Below, in pieces: positions 1 through 6,951 of a stretch of 16,190 nucleotides of DNA. The notes beneath the pieces are model-generated. The model was not told the origin of the DNA and did no database searches. It saw nothing but the letters and a program-made list of their open reading frames with translations. Made by a program: the position numbers and the translations under genes. Within the stretch, counting starts at the first letter, position 1, and every line of letters begins with the position of its first letter. The DNA comes from Syntrophobacterales bacterium (GTDB taxonomy: Bacteria > Desulfobacterota > Syntrophorhabdia > Syntrophorhabdales > WCHB1-27), in contig JADGQN010000060.1 of the NCBI GenBank assembly GCA_017881765.1, positions 1-16,190 of the forward strand, given 5' to 3'.

Positions 1-6
1 CTAGCA

Positions 7-306
7 TCATGCAGTCTCTGGTTTCCGGTCTAAAGGAATAACCTTTCCTGGCTCTCTTGGCTGCATGAGGCTTAGAATATGATCGGTCACCTTCTGCATG
101 AGCGGACGGAGTTTTTCTATGTTTTTCACGACATAACCGGCGGTAACATCGTCAGCCTTGACGGAATGATTGAGAAGGCGCTTGAGTTCGTAATAACCGA
201 CAATCCCGTCTATGGCGCTTGTATACGTCCGCCTCATGTCGTGCAGTGTGCTATACGCAACGCAGTGAGGTGTGGTGCCTCGCTGTACATTCGGAGGTGA
301 AAGTCC
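7..306 (-). pseudogene. Tyrosine recombinase (phage-type integrase), C-terminal remnant
   Basis: Only the last part of a site-specific tyrosine recombinase is present. The minus-strand frame is open from a stop at 307-309 to the stop at 7-9. Integrase-like sequence begins near position 250 with the box-II motif LHDMRRTY (catalytic His and Arg), followed by LLNHS (the second conserved His position) and VTAGYV, whose Tyr is in the place of the nucleophile. The N-terminal DNA-binding domains and the first catalytic Arg are missing, and no start codon with a ribosome binding site is seen, so the protein cannot be functional as it stands. The 15-18 codons upstream of the motif do not look like integrase, so the break lies around 250-260. 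It lies 3' of a tRNA-Arg gene on the same strand, the usual place of an integrase next to its attachment site. Family assignment is fairly sure; decay is clear. Confidence 0.7.
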
Positions 307-393
307 TCAGAGACCCCTGGGCGACCGCGGCCTTTTTTATTGTCAAAATATTTGGGACAGGGTATCTATAGGGTAGCTACAACCAGAATAGCT

Positions 394-411
394 TATGAAG
401 CATACTTCGTA
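394..411. other. Small inverted repeat in the tRNA-integrase spacer
   Basis: TATGAAG-CATA-CTTCGTA forms a 7-bp stem (one G-T pair) with a 4-base loop, 17 bases beyond the 3' end of the tRNA gene. There is no T-run after it, so a terminator role is uncertain. It could instead be a processing signal or a remnant of the attachment region. The rest of 310-428 shows no gene or other recognisable site. Confidence 0.3.
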
Positions 412-428
412 AACCCTTGTGTAAGTAA

Positions 429-501
429 TGCGCCCAGCAAGATTCGAACTTGCAACCTACGGATTCGTAGTCCGGCACTCTATCCATTGAGCTATGGGCG
501 C
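429..501 (-). tRNA. tRNA-Arg (anticodon ACG)
   Basis: Read on the minus strand this is a complete 73-nt cloverleaf. The acceptor stem GCGCCCA pairs with TGGGCGC and is followed by discriminator A. The D stem is GCTC/GAGT, the anticodon loop is CTACGAA with anticodon ACG, and the T arm is GCAAG-TTCGAAT-CTTGC. The first pair of the anticodon stem (C27-T43) is a mismatch. The CCA end is not encoded, so it is added after transcription. ACG is read as inosine-CG after TadA deamination and decodes CGU/CGC/CGA. The gene begins 4 bp after the purM stop, so it may be transcribed with purM. The integrase remnant beyond its 3' end marks it as a past integration target. Confidence 0.95.
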
Positions 502-505
502 ACGT

Positions 506-1549
506 TTATGCTTTGATGGTAACTAGTACTTTTTCGTCGTCCTGACTCTTTTCTATGACTCCCAGAGGAAAAGCATCTTCTCCCACAGAGCGCAGTTCCT
601 GGATTGCCCTTGCTTCATCAGCCTTGCCGACCGTGAGTACAAAGCCAATACCCATGTTGAAAGTGGCGTACATCTCGTCCCGTGCTGCGTTGCCTCGCCG
701 CATGATCATGCTGAAGATATCGGGCGGATCTTTTGCAACGGAGAGGTGCGCACAAAGGCCGTCCGGAATGATCCGGTTCACGTTCCCGGGCAAACCCCCG
801 CCGGTGATGTGAGCCATACCTTTAATTGCGACCTTCTCCATGAGTGCGAGTATGGGCTTCACATAAATCCTCGTTGGCCTGAGCAGTTCCTCATAAAGGT
901 TGCGCTGCGTGCCGTCGACCTTGTCCTTTATCGTTAGGCCTTGTTGCTCGATAAGAACCTTCCTCGCGAGCGAATACCCATTGCTGTGAAGGCCGCTCGA
1001 GGCAAGGCCGATAACGCGGTCTCCGGCTTCAATGGTGGATCCGTTGATTACCTTCTCTTTTTCAACAAAGGCAGTGACGAAGCCGGCCAGATCATACTCG
1101 CCCTCCGCATAAAATGAAGGCATCTCGGCAGTCTCGCCACCCACCAGTGCGCAGCCGGCCATCTCGCATCCTGCACAGATGCCCTCGATGACCTCCGCGT
1201 AAATCTGCTCGTCCAGTCCGCCACAGGCGAAGTAATCGAGAAAAAAGAGGGGCCGGGCGCCAACCGTCAGCACGTCATTGACACTCATCGCCACCAGGTC
1301 AATGCCGACCGTATCATGCTTTTTAAGGGCGAACGCGATCCGCAGCTTGGTGCCGACGCCGTCCGTTGCCGTGACGAGCACCGGGTGTTTGTACTCCGCG
1401 GGGATCTCTGTCAATGCGGCAAAGGCGCCTATAGGCGAAAGCACATAGGGGTTAAAGGTTCCCTGTATCCGCTTCTTCATGCGTTTGATGAGCGCATCTG
1501 CCTTGCCAACGTCCACGCCCGCATCCCTGTAACTGGTTGTCACTTTCAT
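506..1549 (-). CDS. purM: Phosphoribosylformylglycinamidine cyclo-ligase (AIR synthetase)
   Basis: Fifth step of purine biosynthesis: closes the imidazole ring of FGAM to AIR using ATP, in the cytoplasm. The 347-residue length is normal for PurM. Visible family motifs in order are the N-terminal YRDAGVDV, TDGVGTKL, the metal/ATP region AMSVNDVLTVGA, GGETAEMP, SSGLHSNGYSLAR and the C-terminal HITGGGLPGN. I chose the ATG at 1549 because homologues start just before the YRDAGVD motif. An in-frame TTG at 1585 would add 12 residues unlike the family, and that TTG is part of a perfect TTGACA -35 box. The ATG has no clear Shine-Dalgarno sequence, which fits the promoter placed almost on top of it. 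No other purine gene is adjacent; tRNA-Arg follows at once. Confidence 0.95.
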   Translation of the reverse strand: MKVTTSYRDAGVDVGKADALIKRMKKRIQGTFNPYVLSPIGAFAALTEIPAEYKHPVLVTATDGVGTKLRIAFALKKHDTVGIDLVAMSVNDVLTVGARPLFFLDYFACGGLDEQIYAEVIEGICAGCEMAGCALVGGETAEMPSFYAEGEYDLAGFVTAFVEKEKVINGSTIEAGDRVIGLASSGLHSNGYSLARKVLIEQQGLTIKDKVDGTQRNLYEELLRPTRIYVKPILALMEKVAIKGMAHITGGGLPGNVNRIIPDGLCAHLSVAKDPPDIFSMIMRRGNAARDEMYATFNMGIGFVLTVGKADEARAIQELRSVGEDAFPLGVIEKSQDDEKVLVTIKA

Positions 1550-1556
1550 GCTGTTA

Positions 1557-1585
1557 AATCTAGAATGAACCACGGACTTTGTCAA
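1557..1585 (-). promoter_or_regulatory. Promoter of purM
   Basis: On the minus strand TTGACA (1585-1580) is separated by 17 bp from TAGATT (1562-1557, four of six matches to TATAAT). Transcription would start about at 1549-1551, which is the purM ATG itself, so the mRNA would be leaderless or nearly so. The assignment rests on sequence match only. Confidence 0.5.
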
Positions 1586-1611
1586 ATCCTAAATCTCAAG
1601 TTCGAAAGTTA

Positions 1612-1639
1612 TTGACAATTTTGGCAGGATATATATAGT
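1612..1639 (+). promoter_or_regulatory. Promoter of the GYD-domain gene
   Basis: TTGACA (1612-1617), a 16-bp spacer, then TATAGT (1634-1639, five of six matches to TATAAT). The expected start, near 1646, leaves a leader of about 20 bases that holds a purine-rich ribosome binding region (AAGGGGGGAAG) before the ATG at 1666. It is divergent from the purM promoter, and the two -35 boxes are 26 bp apart. Confidence 0.65.
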
Positions 1640-1665
1640 AAAATGGAGAGAAAGGGGGGAAGAAG

Positions 1666-2010
1666 ATGCCTCTATACATCATGTTCAGTACCCTGACCGA
1701 CGAGGGTAGAAAGACGGTTTCGGCCAATCCGGAGCGGATTGAAGAGGTGAATCGGGAAATCGAAAGTATGGGGGCGTACGTCATCGCCCAGTACGCTTGT
1801 CTGGGTAAACATGACTTCATCAATCTGATAGAGGCCCCCGACAATGAAGCAATCATGTGGGTTTCTATGCAGCTCGGCTCAAGAGGAACGGTTCAGATCA
1901 TGACCCTCCCTGTTATTCCCATCCACCAATTTATCGAAAAAGTGGGCCACGTGAGGGAGCCCGATGTGCCGGAACCTGGCTCGGGCGCGGCTAAGGTTAC
2001 GGGCAAATAG
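1666..2010 (+). CDS. GYD domain protein
   Basis: A 114-residue protein that matches the GYD family (Pfam GYD) over residues 1-95: MPLYIMFSTLTDEG at the start, NPERIEEVNREIE, then AQYACLGKHDFINLIEAPD and LGSRGTVQIMTLP. The family consists of small cytoplasmic proteins with a ferredoxin-like fold related to dimeric alpha-beta barrel proteins; no biochemical role is established. The last 18 residues are a Pro/Gly-rich tail of low conservation. The start is supported by the strong purine-rich ribosome binding region and by the family N-terminus. It has its own promoter, and another promoter lies between it and porD, so it is probably a single-gene unit. A link to the oxidoreductase operon downstream is possible but unproven. 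Confidence 0.85.
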   Translation: MPLYIMFSTLTDEGRKTVSANPERIEEVNREIESMGAYVIAQYACLGKHDFINLIEAPDNEAIMWVSMQLGSRGTVQIMTLPVIPIHQFIEKVGHVREPDVPEPGSGAAKVTGK

Positions 2011-2020
2011 ATGCCAAGTT

Positions 2021-2055
2021 TCGCTCCCGGCAAAGGGGGCGGCGGGAGGGGGCGA
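2021..2055. terminator. Possible hairpin after the GYD gene
   Basis: CTCCCG (2024-2029) pairs with CGGGAG (2043-2048), with TCG/CGA (2021-2023, 2053-2055) extending the stem across a bulge. The hairpin is GC-rich and begins 10 bases after the stop codon. It lacks a proper T-run, so it is a weak terminator candidate at best. Confidence 0.3.
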
Positions 2056-2114
2056 GCGGCCTGTTTAGACTACTCTCCTGGCTTCCTTCGGCCTTTTTCC
2101 GGCCTGCTTCTGCC

Positions 2115-2143
2115 TTGACAGAGATAGGAAAGTGGTTTAAAAT
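2115..2143 (+). promoter_or_regulatory. Promoter of the por-nuo operon
   Basis: TTGACA (2115-2120), 17-bp spacer, TAAAAT (2138-2143, five of six matches to TATAAT). The predicted start near 2150 gives a leader of about 30 bases with AAGGGG at good spacing before the porD ATG at 2180. It is the only good promoter found ahead of the six genes. Confidence 0.65.
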
Positions 2144-2179
2144 TCAATACTTTTATCCTGACGCAAAAGGGGCTTTGAA

Positions 2180-2473
2180 ATGGCAAAAAAGGTAGATGAG
2201 ATCAAGTGGCACGAGCTGAACATTGGTGGGGTCATAGACGAGCCCGGGAGCGCCAGGGAATACTTTACGGGGGACTGGCGGAGTCAGAGGCCTGTGTGGG
2301 ATGAATCCCGCTGCATCAAATGCGGTGTCTGCTGGATGGTCTGCCCGGACATCGCAATTTATCAGAAAAGTGACGGCTATTTTGTTGCAAACTACGATTA
2401 TTCCAAGGGCTGCGGTATCTGCGCAAAAGAGTGTCCCACCGGCGCGATCAAGATGGTTGAGGAGGGGAGATGA
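2180..2473 (+). CDS. porD: 2-oxoacid:ferredoxin oxidoreductase, delta (ferredoxin) subunit
   Basis: A 97-residue PorD-type protein that carries electrons from the ThDP subunit to the outside acceptor. The family signature EPGSAREYFTGDWRSQRPV is at residues 21-39. Next come two ferredoxin motifs: C45-x2-C48-x2-C51-x3-C55-P is complete. The second should be C-x2-C-x2-C-x3-CP, but its first position is Ser75 (codon TCC), followed by C78, C81 and C85. The second cluster therefore has only three Cys ligands, and could be a Ser-ligated [4Fe-4S] or a [3Fe-4S] cluster. AAGGGG precedes the ATG. Its stop overlaps the porA start in ATGA, which indicates coupled translation and near-equal amounts. The subunit assignment is firm; the substrate (pyruvate or another 2-oxoacid) cannot be told from this subunit. 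Confidence 0.92.
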   Translation: MAKKVDEIKWHELNIGGVIDEPGSAREYFTGDWRSQRPVWDESRCIKCGVCWMVCPDIAIYQKSDGYFVANYDYSKGCGICAKECPTGAIKMVEEGR

Positions 2474-3657
2474 TAGGCAGGAGAGGCATAGAGGTATCCC
2501 TGGCAATAGCCGAAGCCGCAAAGCTGTGCCGTGTGGAGGTCATATCGGCATACCCGATTACACCGCAGACACACATCGTTGAGCATCTCTCCGAGCTTGT
2601 TGCGGACGGGGACCTGGAGGCGAGTTACATCACGGTTGAATCGGAACACTCTGCTTTATCCGCCTGCGTCGGGGCTGCAGCAACCGGCGCGCGCACCTTC
2701 ACGTCAAGCAGTTCCCAGGGGCTTGAATTGATGCATGAGATCCTCTTTGTTGCTTCGGGGATGCGCCTTCCGATCGTGATGGCCGCGGCCAACCGTGCGC
2801 TCTCGGCTCCACTTAACATCTGGAACGATCATTCTGACGTGATGGCAGCAAGGGATACGGGCTGGATCATGCTTTTCTGCACCAACGGGCAGGAGGCGCT
2901 CGATTCCATCATTATTGCGTATAAGATTGCTGAAGATAGACGGGTGCTCATGCCGGTCATGGTGAACATCGATGGCTTCACGCTGACCCATGTTGTGGAG
3001 CCTGTCGAGTTTCCCGCCCAGGAGACGGTTGATGCGTTCCTTCCGCCTTACAGCCCCGCGTATACGCTTCACCCCGACAAACCGGTTACCATGGGCGCGT
3101 ATGGTATTCCGGAGATATACACCGAGTGCAAATTCGCCCAAGAGACGGCCATGAACAATTCCAAGGAAGTGGTCATCGAGGTCCTGGATGCCTTTGGCAA
3201 ACAGTTCGGTAGACCCTATAAGGTGGCGGAGACTTATCAGTTGGAGGATGCCGACGTCGTATTCATTGCACTGGGAGCCATGAATGAGAATATTATGACG
3301 GCAATCGACGAGATGCGGACGGAGGAAAAAAAAGCGGGGCTTGTCAACTTGCGACTCTACCGGCCTTTCCCGGGCGAGGAGCTGCTGGCGCTGCTTAAGG
3401 GAAAGAAACGCATAGCAGTCGTCGAAAGGGTGATGCCGGGCGGGGCGTTGAACAGTCCTTTGTTCAATGAGATTACTTCCCTGGCCTACCGGTCCGGACT
3501 GACCGCGCTGATCAAGAACTATGTGATCGCGCTCGGAGGGAGAGACGCCCTGCAATCGGACTTCCGCCACATATTCGATGATATGCAGCAAGCGAGCGCG
3601 AAGGATACGAGGATAAAGAAAGGCCTGAATTTTGCAATGATTGGAGTGAGAGCATGA
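2470..3657 (+). CDS. porA: 2-oxoacid:ferredoxin oxidoreductase, alpha subunit
   Basis: At 395 residues it has the usual length for the alpha subunit of multi-subunit PFOR-type enzymes, which convert a 2-oxoacid and CoA to acyl-CoA and CO2. The N-terminal pyrimidine-binding domain shows AYPITPQT (about residues 25-32), VESEHSA (57-63; the Glu activates ThDP in this family) and TSSSSQGL (about 77-84). LNIWNDHSDVMA and GFTLTHVVEPVE follow, then the C-terminal transketolase-C-like domain with LRLYRPFPGEE and VVERVMPGG. The GAGGAGGGG just before the ATG, inside porD, and the 4-bp overlap support the start. It overlaps porB in the same ATGA way. No gamma domain is fused to either end. Pyruvate is the likeliest substrate, but related acids cannot be ruled out. 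Confidence 0.93.
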   Translation: MIGRRGIEVSLAIAEAAKLCRVEVISAYPITPQTHIVEHLSELVADGDLEASYITVESEHSALSACVGAAATGARTFTSSSSQGLELMHEILFVASGMRLPIVMAAANRALSAPLNIWNDHSDVMAARDTGWIMLFCTNGQEALDSIIIAYKIAEDRRVLMPVMVNIDGFTLTHVVEPVEFPAQETVDAFLPPYSPAYTLHPDKPVTMGAYGIPEIYTECKFAQETAMNNSKEVVIEVLDAFGKQFGRPYKVAETYQLEDADVVFIALGAMNENIMTAIDEMRTEEKKAGLVNLRLYRPFPGEELLALLKGKKRIAVVERVMPGGALNSPLFNEITSLAYRSGLTALIKNYVIALGGRDALQSDFRHIFDDMQQASAKDTRIKKGLNFAMIGVRA

Positions 3658-4604
3658 CAACACTTCTGCCTAATGTCAGAACTTTTGCCGCAAATGTGAT
3701 ACCCAAGGAAGAGTTTGCGGTTCCGGGACACAGGGCCTGCACCGGTTGCGCTGAGATCCTGGCCGTGCGCCTGGCGCTTAAGGGTTTCGGAAGGGACACG
3801 ATTATCTCAATGGCAACAGGATGCATGGAGATCGTCTCCAGCCCCTTGCCTACCACCGACTGGACCCTGCCCTGGATCCACGTTGCATTTGAGAATTGTG
3901 CCGCGGTCGCCTCAGGTGTTGAATCAGCGCTCAAGATCCTGAGGAAAAAAGGGAAAATCCCTGACAAGGATGTGCATGTCGTCGCCATAGCAGGGGACGG
4001 CGGTACCATGGATATCGGACTGCAGTCATTGTCGGGGGCACTTGAACGTTACCACAAGTTCACCTATATCTGCCTGGATAATGAGGCATATATGAATACG
4101 GGGATACAAAGATCGTCAGGTACGCCATTTGGCGCCATGACTACAACGAGTCCCCCCGGGAAAAACAGTATTGGTCAGTCCACCTGGAAAAAAGATATGC
4201 CGAAAATTGCCGTGGCGCATAACATACCTTACGTAGCGACGGCGTGTCCGTCGTACCCTTTTGATTTTCTCGAAAAAATAAGGAAGGCCAAGATGGTGGA
4301 TGGACCATCCTATATCCATGTCCTCTCGGTCTGTCCTACGGGCTGGAGAACCCCAACCGACTTGTCGATACGGTATGGTCGGCTGGCGGTTCAGACGGGT
4401 GTGTTTCCTCTTTACGAAGTGGAAGACGGTAAGTACCGGTTAACCTATAATGCCGAGCCTTTGCGGCCCATCACGGAATATCTCAAGGGGCAGGGACGGT
4501 TCAGACACCTGACACCGGACTCGATTGCTACTATTCAGAAACGAATCACCACGGATTGGGAAGCACTGAAGGCGCTCAGTGATAGTTCGGCAAAAGCCAT
4601 CTAA
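3654..4604 (+). CDS. porB: 2-oxoacid:ferredoxin oxidoreductase, beta (ThDP) subunit
   Basis: This 316-residue subunit binds thiamine diphosphate and the proximal [4Fe-4S] cluster. Cluster ligands expected from the family are visible: C29 and C32 (HRACTGC), C57 (MATGC) and C227 (SVCPTGW). The ThDP/Mg2+ motif is GDGGTMD (114-120) with the partner DNEAYMNTG (142-150). IHVAFENCAAVASG and QRSSGTPFGAMTTTSP are typical of the POR beta family. The residue after C32 is Ala where Gly is usual. It starts with ATGA overlapping porA, preceded by GGAGTGAGAGC. Its stop codon is embedded in the AAGGAGG of nuoE, so the oxidoreductase and NADH-module genes are translated in close series. Confidence 0.94.
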   Translation: MTTLLPNVRTFAANVIPKEEFAVPGHRACTGCAEILAVRLALKGFGRDTIISMATGCMEIVSSPLPTTDWTLPWIHVAFENCAAVASGVESALKILRKKGKIPDKDVHVVAIAGDGGTMDIGLQSLSGALERYHKFTYICLDNEAYMNTGIQRSSGTPFGAMTTTSPPGKNSIGQSTWKKDMPKIAVAHNIPYVATACPSYPFDFLEKIRKAKMVDGPSYIHVLSVCPTGWRTPTDLSIRYGRLAVQTGVFPLYEVEDGKYRLTYNAEPLRPITEYLKGQGRFRHLTPDSIATIQKRITTDWEALKALSDSSAKAI

Positions 4605-4612
4605 GGAGGCAA

Positions 4613-5080
4613 ATGGAGATAAACAAAGAGAAACTTGACGAGATCATTCTTAAGTATGGACGCGACAAGGCTCATCTGCTTGCTATTTTTCAGGACGTGC
4701 AGAAAGAATACCGATATCTTCCAAAAGAAGCTGTAAGGCATATCTGCATGCGTTTGGGCATGCCGCAGGTTGACGGCTTTGAAGTTGCGACGTTTTACAA
4801 GTCATTCTCCCTCAAGCCGCGAGGCAAACATACCGTCCACGTTTGTCTGGGTACGGCCTGCCATCTGAAGGGTGGGGCCGATGTACTCCTTTCCTTCATG
4901 AGGGAGTTGAAGGTGAAGACCGGAGAGACAACAGCAGACGGAGCATTTACGCTTGAATCGGTAAACTGCCTTGGGGCGTGCGCCCTGGCCCCGCTCGTTC
5001 GGGTAGACGAAAAGGACTTCGGGAAAACTACAGTGGCTCAATCACGGAACATCATCCGCGACTTTACGGATCATCATTAG
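4613..5080 (+). CDS. nuoE: NuoE/HydC-like thioredoxin-fold [2Fe-2S] subunit
   Basis: A 155-residue member of the 24-kDa family (NuoE of complex I, HydC of NAD-linked hydrogenases). It passes electrons to or from the FMN subunit. The N-terminal helical bundle is followed by a thioredoxin-like domain with C78-x4-C83 (VCLGTACHLKGG) and C119-x3-C123 (NCLGACALAP), the full set of [2Fe-2S] ligands. The start is clear: a consensus AAGGAGG is 4 bp upstream and overlaps the porB stop. Only 2 bp separate it from nuoF. With no membrane subunits of complex I nearby and porDAB directly upstream, it most likely belongs to a soluble NAD-linked oxidoreductase rather than to respiratory complex I. Confidence 0.92.
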   Translation: MEINKEKLDEIILKYGRDKAHLLAIFQDVQKEYRYLPKEAVRHICMRLGMPQVDGFEVATFYKSFSLKPRGKHTVHVCLGTACHLKGGADVLLSFMRELKVKTGETTADGAFTLESVNCLGACALAPLVRVDEKDFGKTTVAQSRNIIRDFTDHH

Positions 5081-5082
5081 CC

Positions 5083-6936
5083 ATGGCACTTTCACTGAAA
5101 CAACTCGACAGCATCACCTCGGCATTCAATGCAAAAGAACAGGCTTACGACAAGATCATACGGGTTTGCTGTGGAACCGGATGCATCACGTCGGGTGCCA
5201 ATAGAGTCCTTGAAGGCGTTCTGACCGCCGTTGAGCGGGAGGGCCTTTCTTCGAAAGTACTCGTCAAGAAGACCGGTTGCCACGGGCTTTGCGAGCGTGG
5301 TCCCATCGTTACACTCGGCAACGACGAGATCCTCTATCAGTCCGTTGGTAAGCGGGATGTAGCCGCCGACGTGGATCTTCTGCTCAAAACGGTCACGGAA
5401 GGGAAAGTGGCCGATAAGTTGCTTTTCAGGGACTCGGCCAGGAAGGAGAAGTACACGTCTTCTCTTGACATACCCTTCTACAAAGGACAAAAGCGGATTG
5501 TGCTGGCGATGAACGGCCTCATAAATCCTGAAGAGATAGACGACTACATCGCACACGGAGGCTATCGTGCGCCTTTCCGTGCCTTCCAGATGACTCCCGA
5601 GGAGATCATTGACTGGGTCACTAAGGGCGGCCTGCGCGGAAGGGGTGGCGGAGGTTTTCTCACGGGCAGAAAATGGAGTTCAGCGCGTGCAGCGAAAGGC
5701 GGCTTGAAATATGTTCTGGCCAACGGGGACGAGGGCGACCCGGGTGCGTTCATGGACAGGTCGCTCATGGAAGGAAACCCGCACGCAGTCATCGAGGGTA
5801 TGGTCATCGGCGGCTATACCATCGGGGCGCAGCAGGGCTATATCTATGTGAGAGACGAATATCCTTTGGCCGTATCCAGGCTGACCAAAGCGATCGAGCA
5901 GGCAAGGGACTACAATATGCTGGGCCATGACGTTTTCGGGTCAGGCTTTGATTTCGATCTGGAGATTTACCGTGGTGGTGGGGCCTTCGTGTGCGGTGAA
6001 TCAACGGCACTCATGTCTTCTCTTGAAGGTAAGTCGGGCGAACCGAGAGACAAGTACGTGCACACCGTGGAACATGGACTCTGGGACAAACCCACCAATC
6101 TCAATAACGTGGAAACGTGGGCCAACGTGCCCCACATTATAAATAACGGGTTGGACTGGTACACGTCGATTGGCACGAAGAAGAGTACGGGTACCAAGAT
6201 ATTTTCTCTTGTAGGTAAAGTCAACAACACCGGTCTCATTGAAGTCCCTATGGGCATTTCGTTACGGGAGATCATCTTCGGGCTGGGCGGAGGCATCAGG
6301 GGCAAGCGGCAGTTCAAGGCCGTGCAGACCGGCGGCCCGTCCGGTGGTTGCATACCCGAGCAGCACCTTGATATGCCGGTCGATTTCGACTCGCTGACGA
6401 GCATCGGCTCGATGATGGGCTCCGGCGGTATGATTGTCATGGACGAGCGAAACTGTATGGTCGACGTCGCCCGTTATTTTTTGAGATTTCTAACAGAGGA
6501 GTCTTGCGGAAAATGCGTCCCCTGTCGCGAGGGTACGCGTCGCATGCACGAAATCTTGGACCGGATATGTAAGGGTGCGGGCAAGATTGAGGACCTTATG
6601 CACCTCGAGGAGTTGGGCAAGGCACTGCAATGGGGCGCCATATGCGGTCTCGGACAATCGGCGCCAAACCCGGTGCTTTCGACCATACGTTACTTCAGCG
6701 ATGAATACAAGGCGCACATTATCGAGGGCAGATGCCCCGCGGGGGTATGTAAGGAGATCACCACATTTACGATTATGGAGGAGAAGTGCACGGGCTGTAT
6801 GCGCTGCGCGGCAGAGTGTCCCATGGGCGCAATAATCGGAGAAAAAAAGGAGCCCCAGAGGATCGACGACCTGCGCTGCATAACGTGTGGTATCTGTTAC
6901 GACGTTTGTTCATTTGACGCAATAAAAATTGGCTGA
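5083..6936 (+). CDS. nuoF: NuoF/HydB-like NADH:acceptor oxidoreductase FMN subunit with extra Fe-S domains
   Basis: The subunit where NAD(H) meets FMN. The 617 residues are built like HydB, not like the shorter complex-I NuoF. First is a thioredoxin-like [2Fe-2S] domain (C29-x4-C34, C66-x3-C70). Then comes the 51-kDa FMN/NADH fold with GRGGGGFLTGRKW and NGDEGDPGAFMDR, and CGESTALMSSLEG, then an SLBB-like region. The N3-type cluster SCGKCVPCREGT has its fourth Cys in GAICGLG. The C-terminus carries a 2[4Fe-4S] ferredoxin domain with CTGCMRCAAECP and CITCGICYDVCS, all eight Cys present. I start at the ATG at 5083, 2 bp after nuoE, because the 35 codons further upstream lie within nuoE. The ribosome binding site is weak, which suggests coupling to nuoE. 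This layout is known from flavin-based bifurcating hydrogenases; bifurcation here is inference. Confidence 0.93.
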   Translation: MALSLKQLDSITSAFNAKEQAYDKIIRVCCGTGCITSGANRVLEGVLTAVEREGLSSKVLVKKTGCHGLCERGPIVTLGNDEILYQSVGKRDVAADVDLLLKTVTEGKVADKLLFRDSARKEKYTSSLDIPFYKGQKRIVLAMNGLINPEEIDDYIAHGGYRAPFRAFQMTPEEIIDWVTKGGLRGRGGGGFLTGRKWSSARAAKGGLKYVLANGDEGDPGAFMDRSLMEGNPHAVIEGMVIGGYTIGAQQGYIYVRDEYPLAVSRLTKAIEQARDYNMLGHDVFGSGFDFDLEIYRGGGAFVCGESTALMSSLEGKSGEPRDKYVHTVEHGLWDKPTNLNNVETWANVPHIINNGLDWYTSIGTKKSTGTKIFSLVGKVNNTGLIEVPMGISLREIIFGLGGGIRGKRQFKAVQTGGPSGGCIPEQHLDMPVDFDSLTSIGSMMGSGGMIVMDERNCMVDVARYFLRFLTEESCGKCVPCREGTRRMHEILDRICKGAGKIEDLMHLEELGKALQWGAICGLGQSAPNPVLSTIRYFSDEYKAHIIEGRCPAGVCKEITTFTIMEEKCTGCMRCAAECPMGAIIGEKKEPQRIDDLRCITCGICYDVCSFDAIKIG

Positions 6937-6951
6937 AGAGGGGAGTGTCAT

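Noticed and set aside
79..300. Plus-strand open frame of 73 codons opposite the integrase remnant
   Set aside because: The translation shows no family likeness, while the minus strand has clear recombinase motifs.
1550..1585. TTG start for purM at 1585
   Set aside because: The TTG is part of the TTGACA promoter element, and the added 12 residues do not resemble PurM N-termini.
2704..3663. Long open frame (319 codons) on the minus strand across porA
   Set aside because: It lies opposite the well-supported porA, has no recognisable family motif and many His/Arg residues typical of antisense shadows.
3512..4009. Open frame of 165 codons on the minus strand over the porA/porB junction
   Set aside because: Antisense to two clear genes, low-complexity Ser/Ala/Leu composition, no ribosome binding site or known domain.
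4978..5082. Extension of nuoF upstream to 4978
   Set aside because: These codons lie in another frame of nuoE and their translation is not like the family. The ATG at 5083 follows the nuoE stop by 2 bp.
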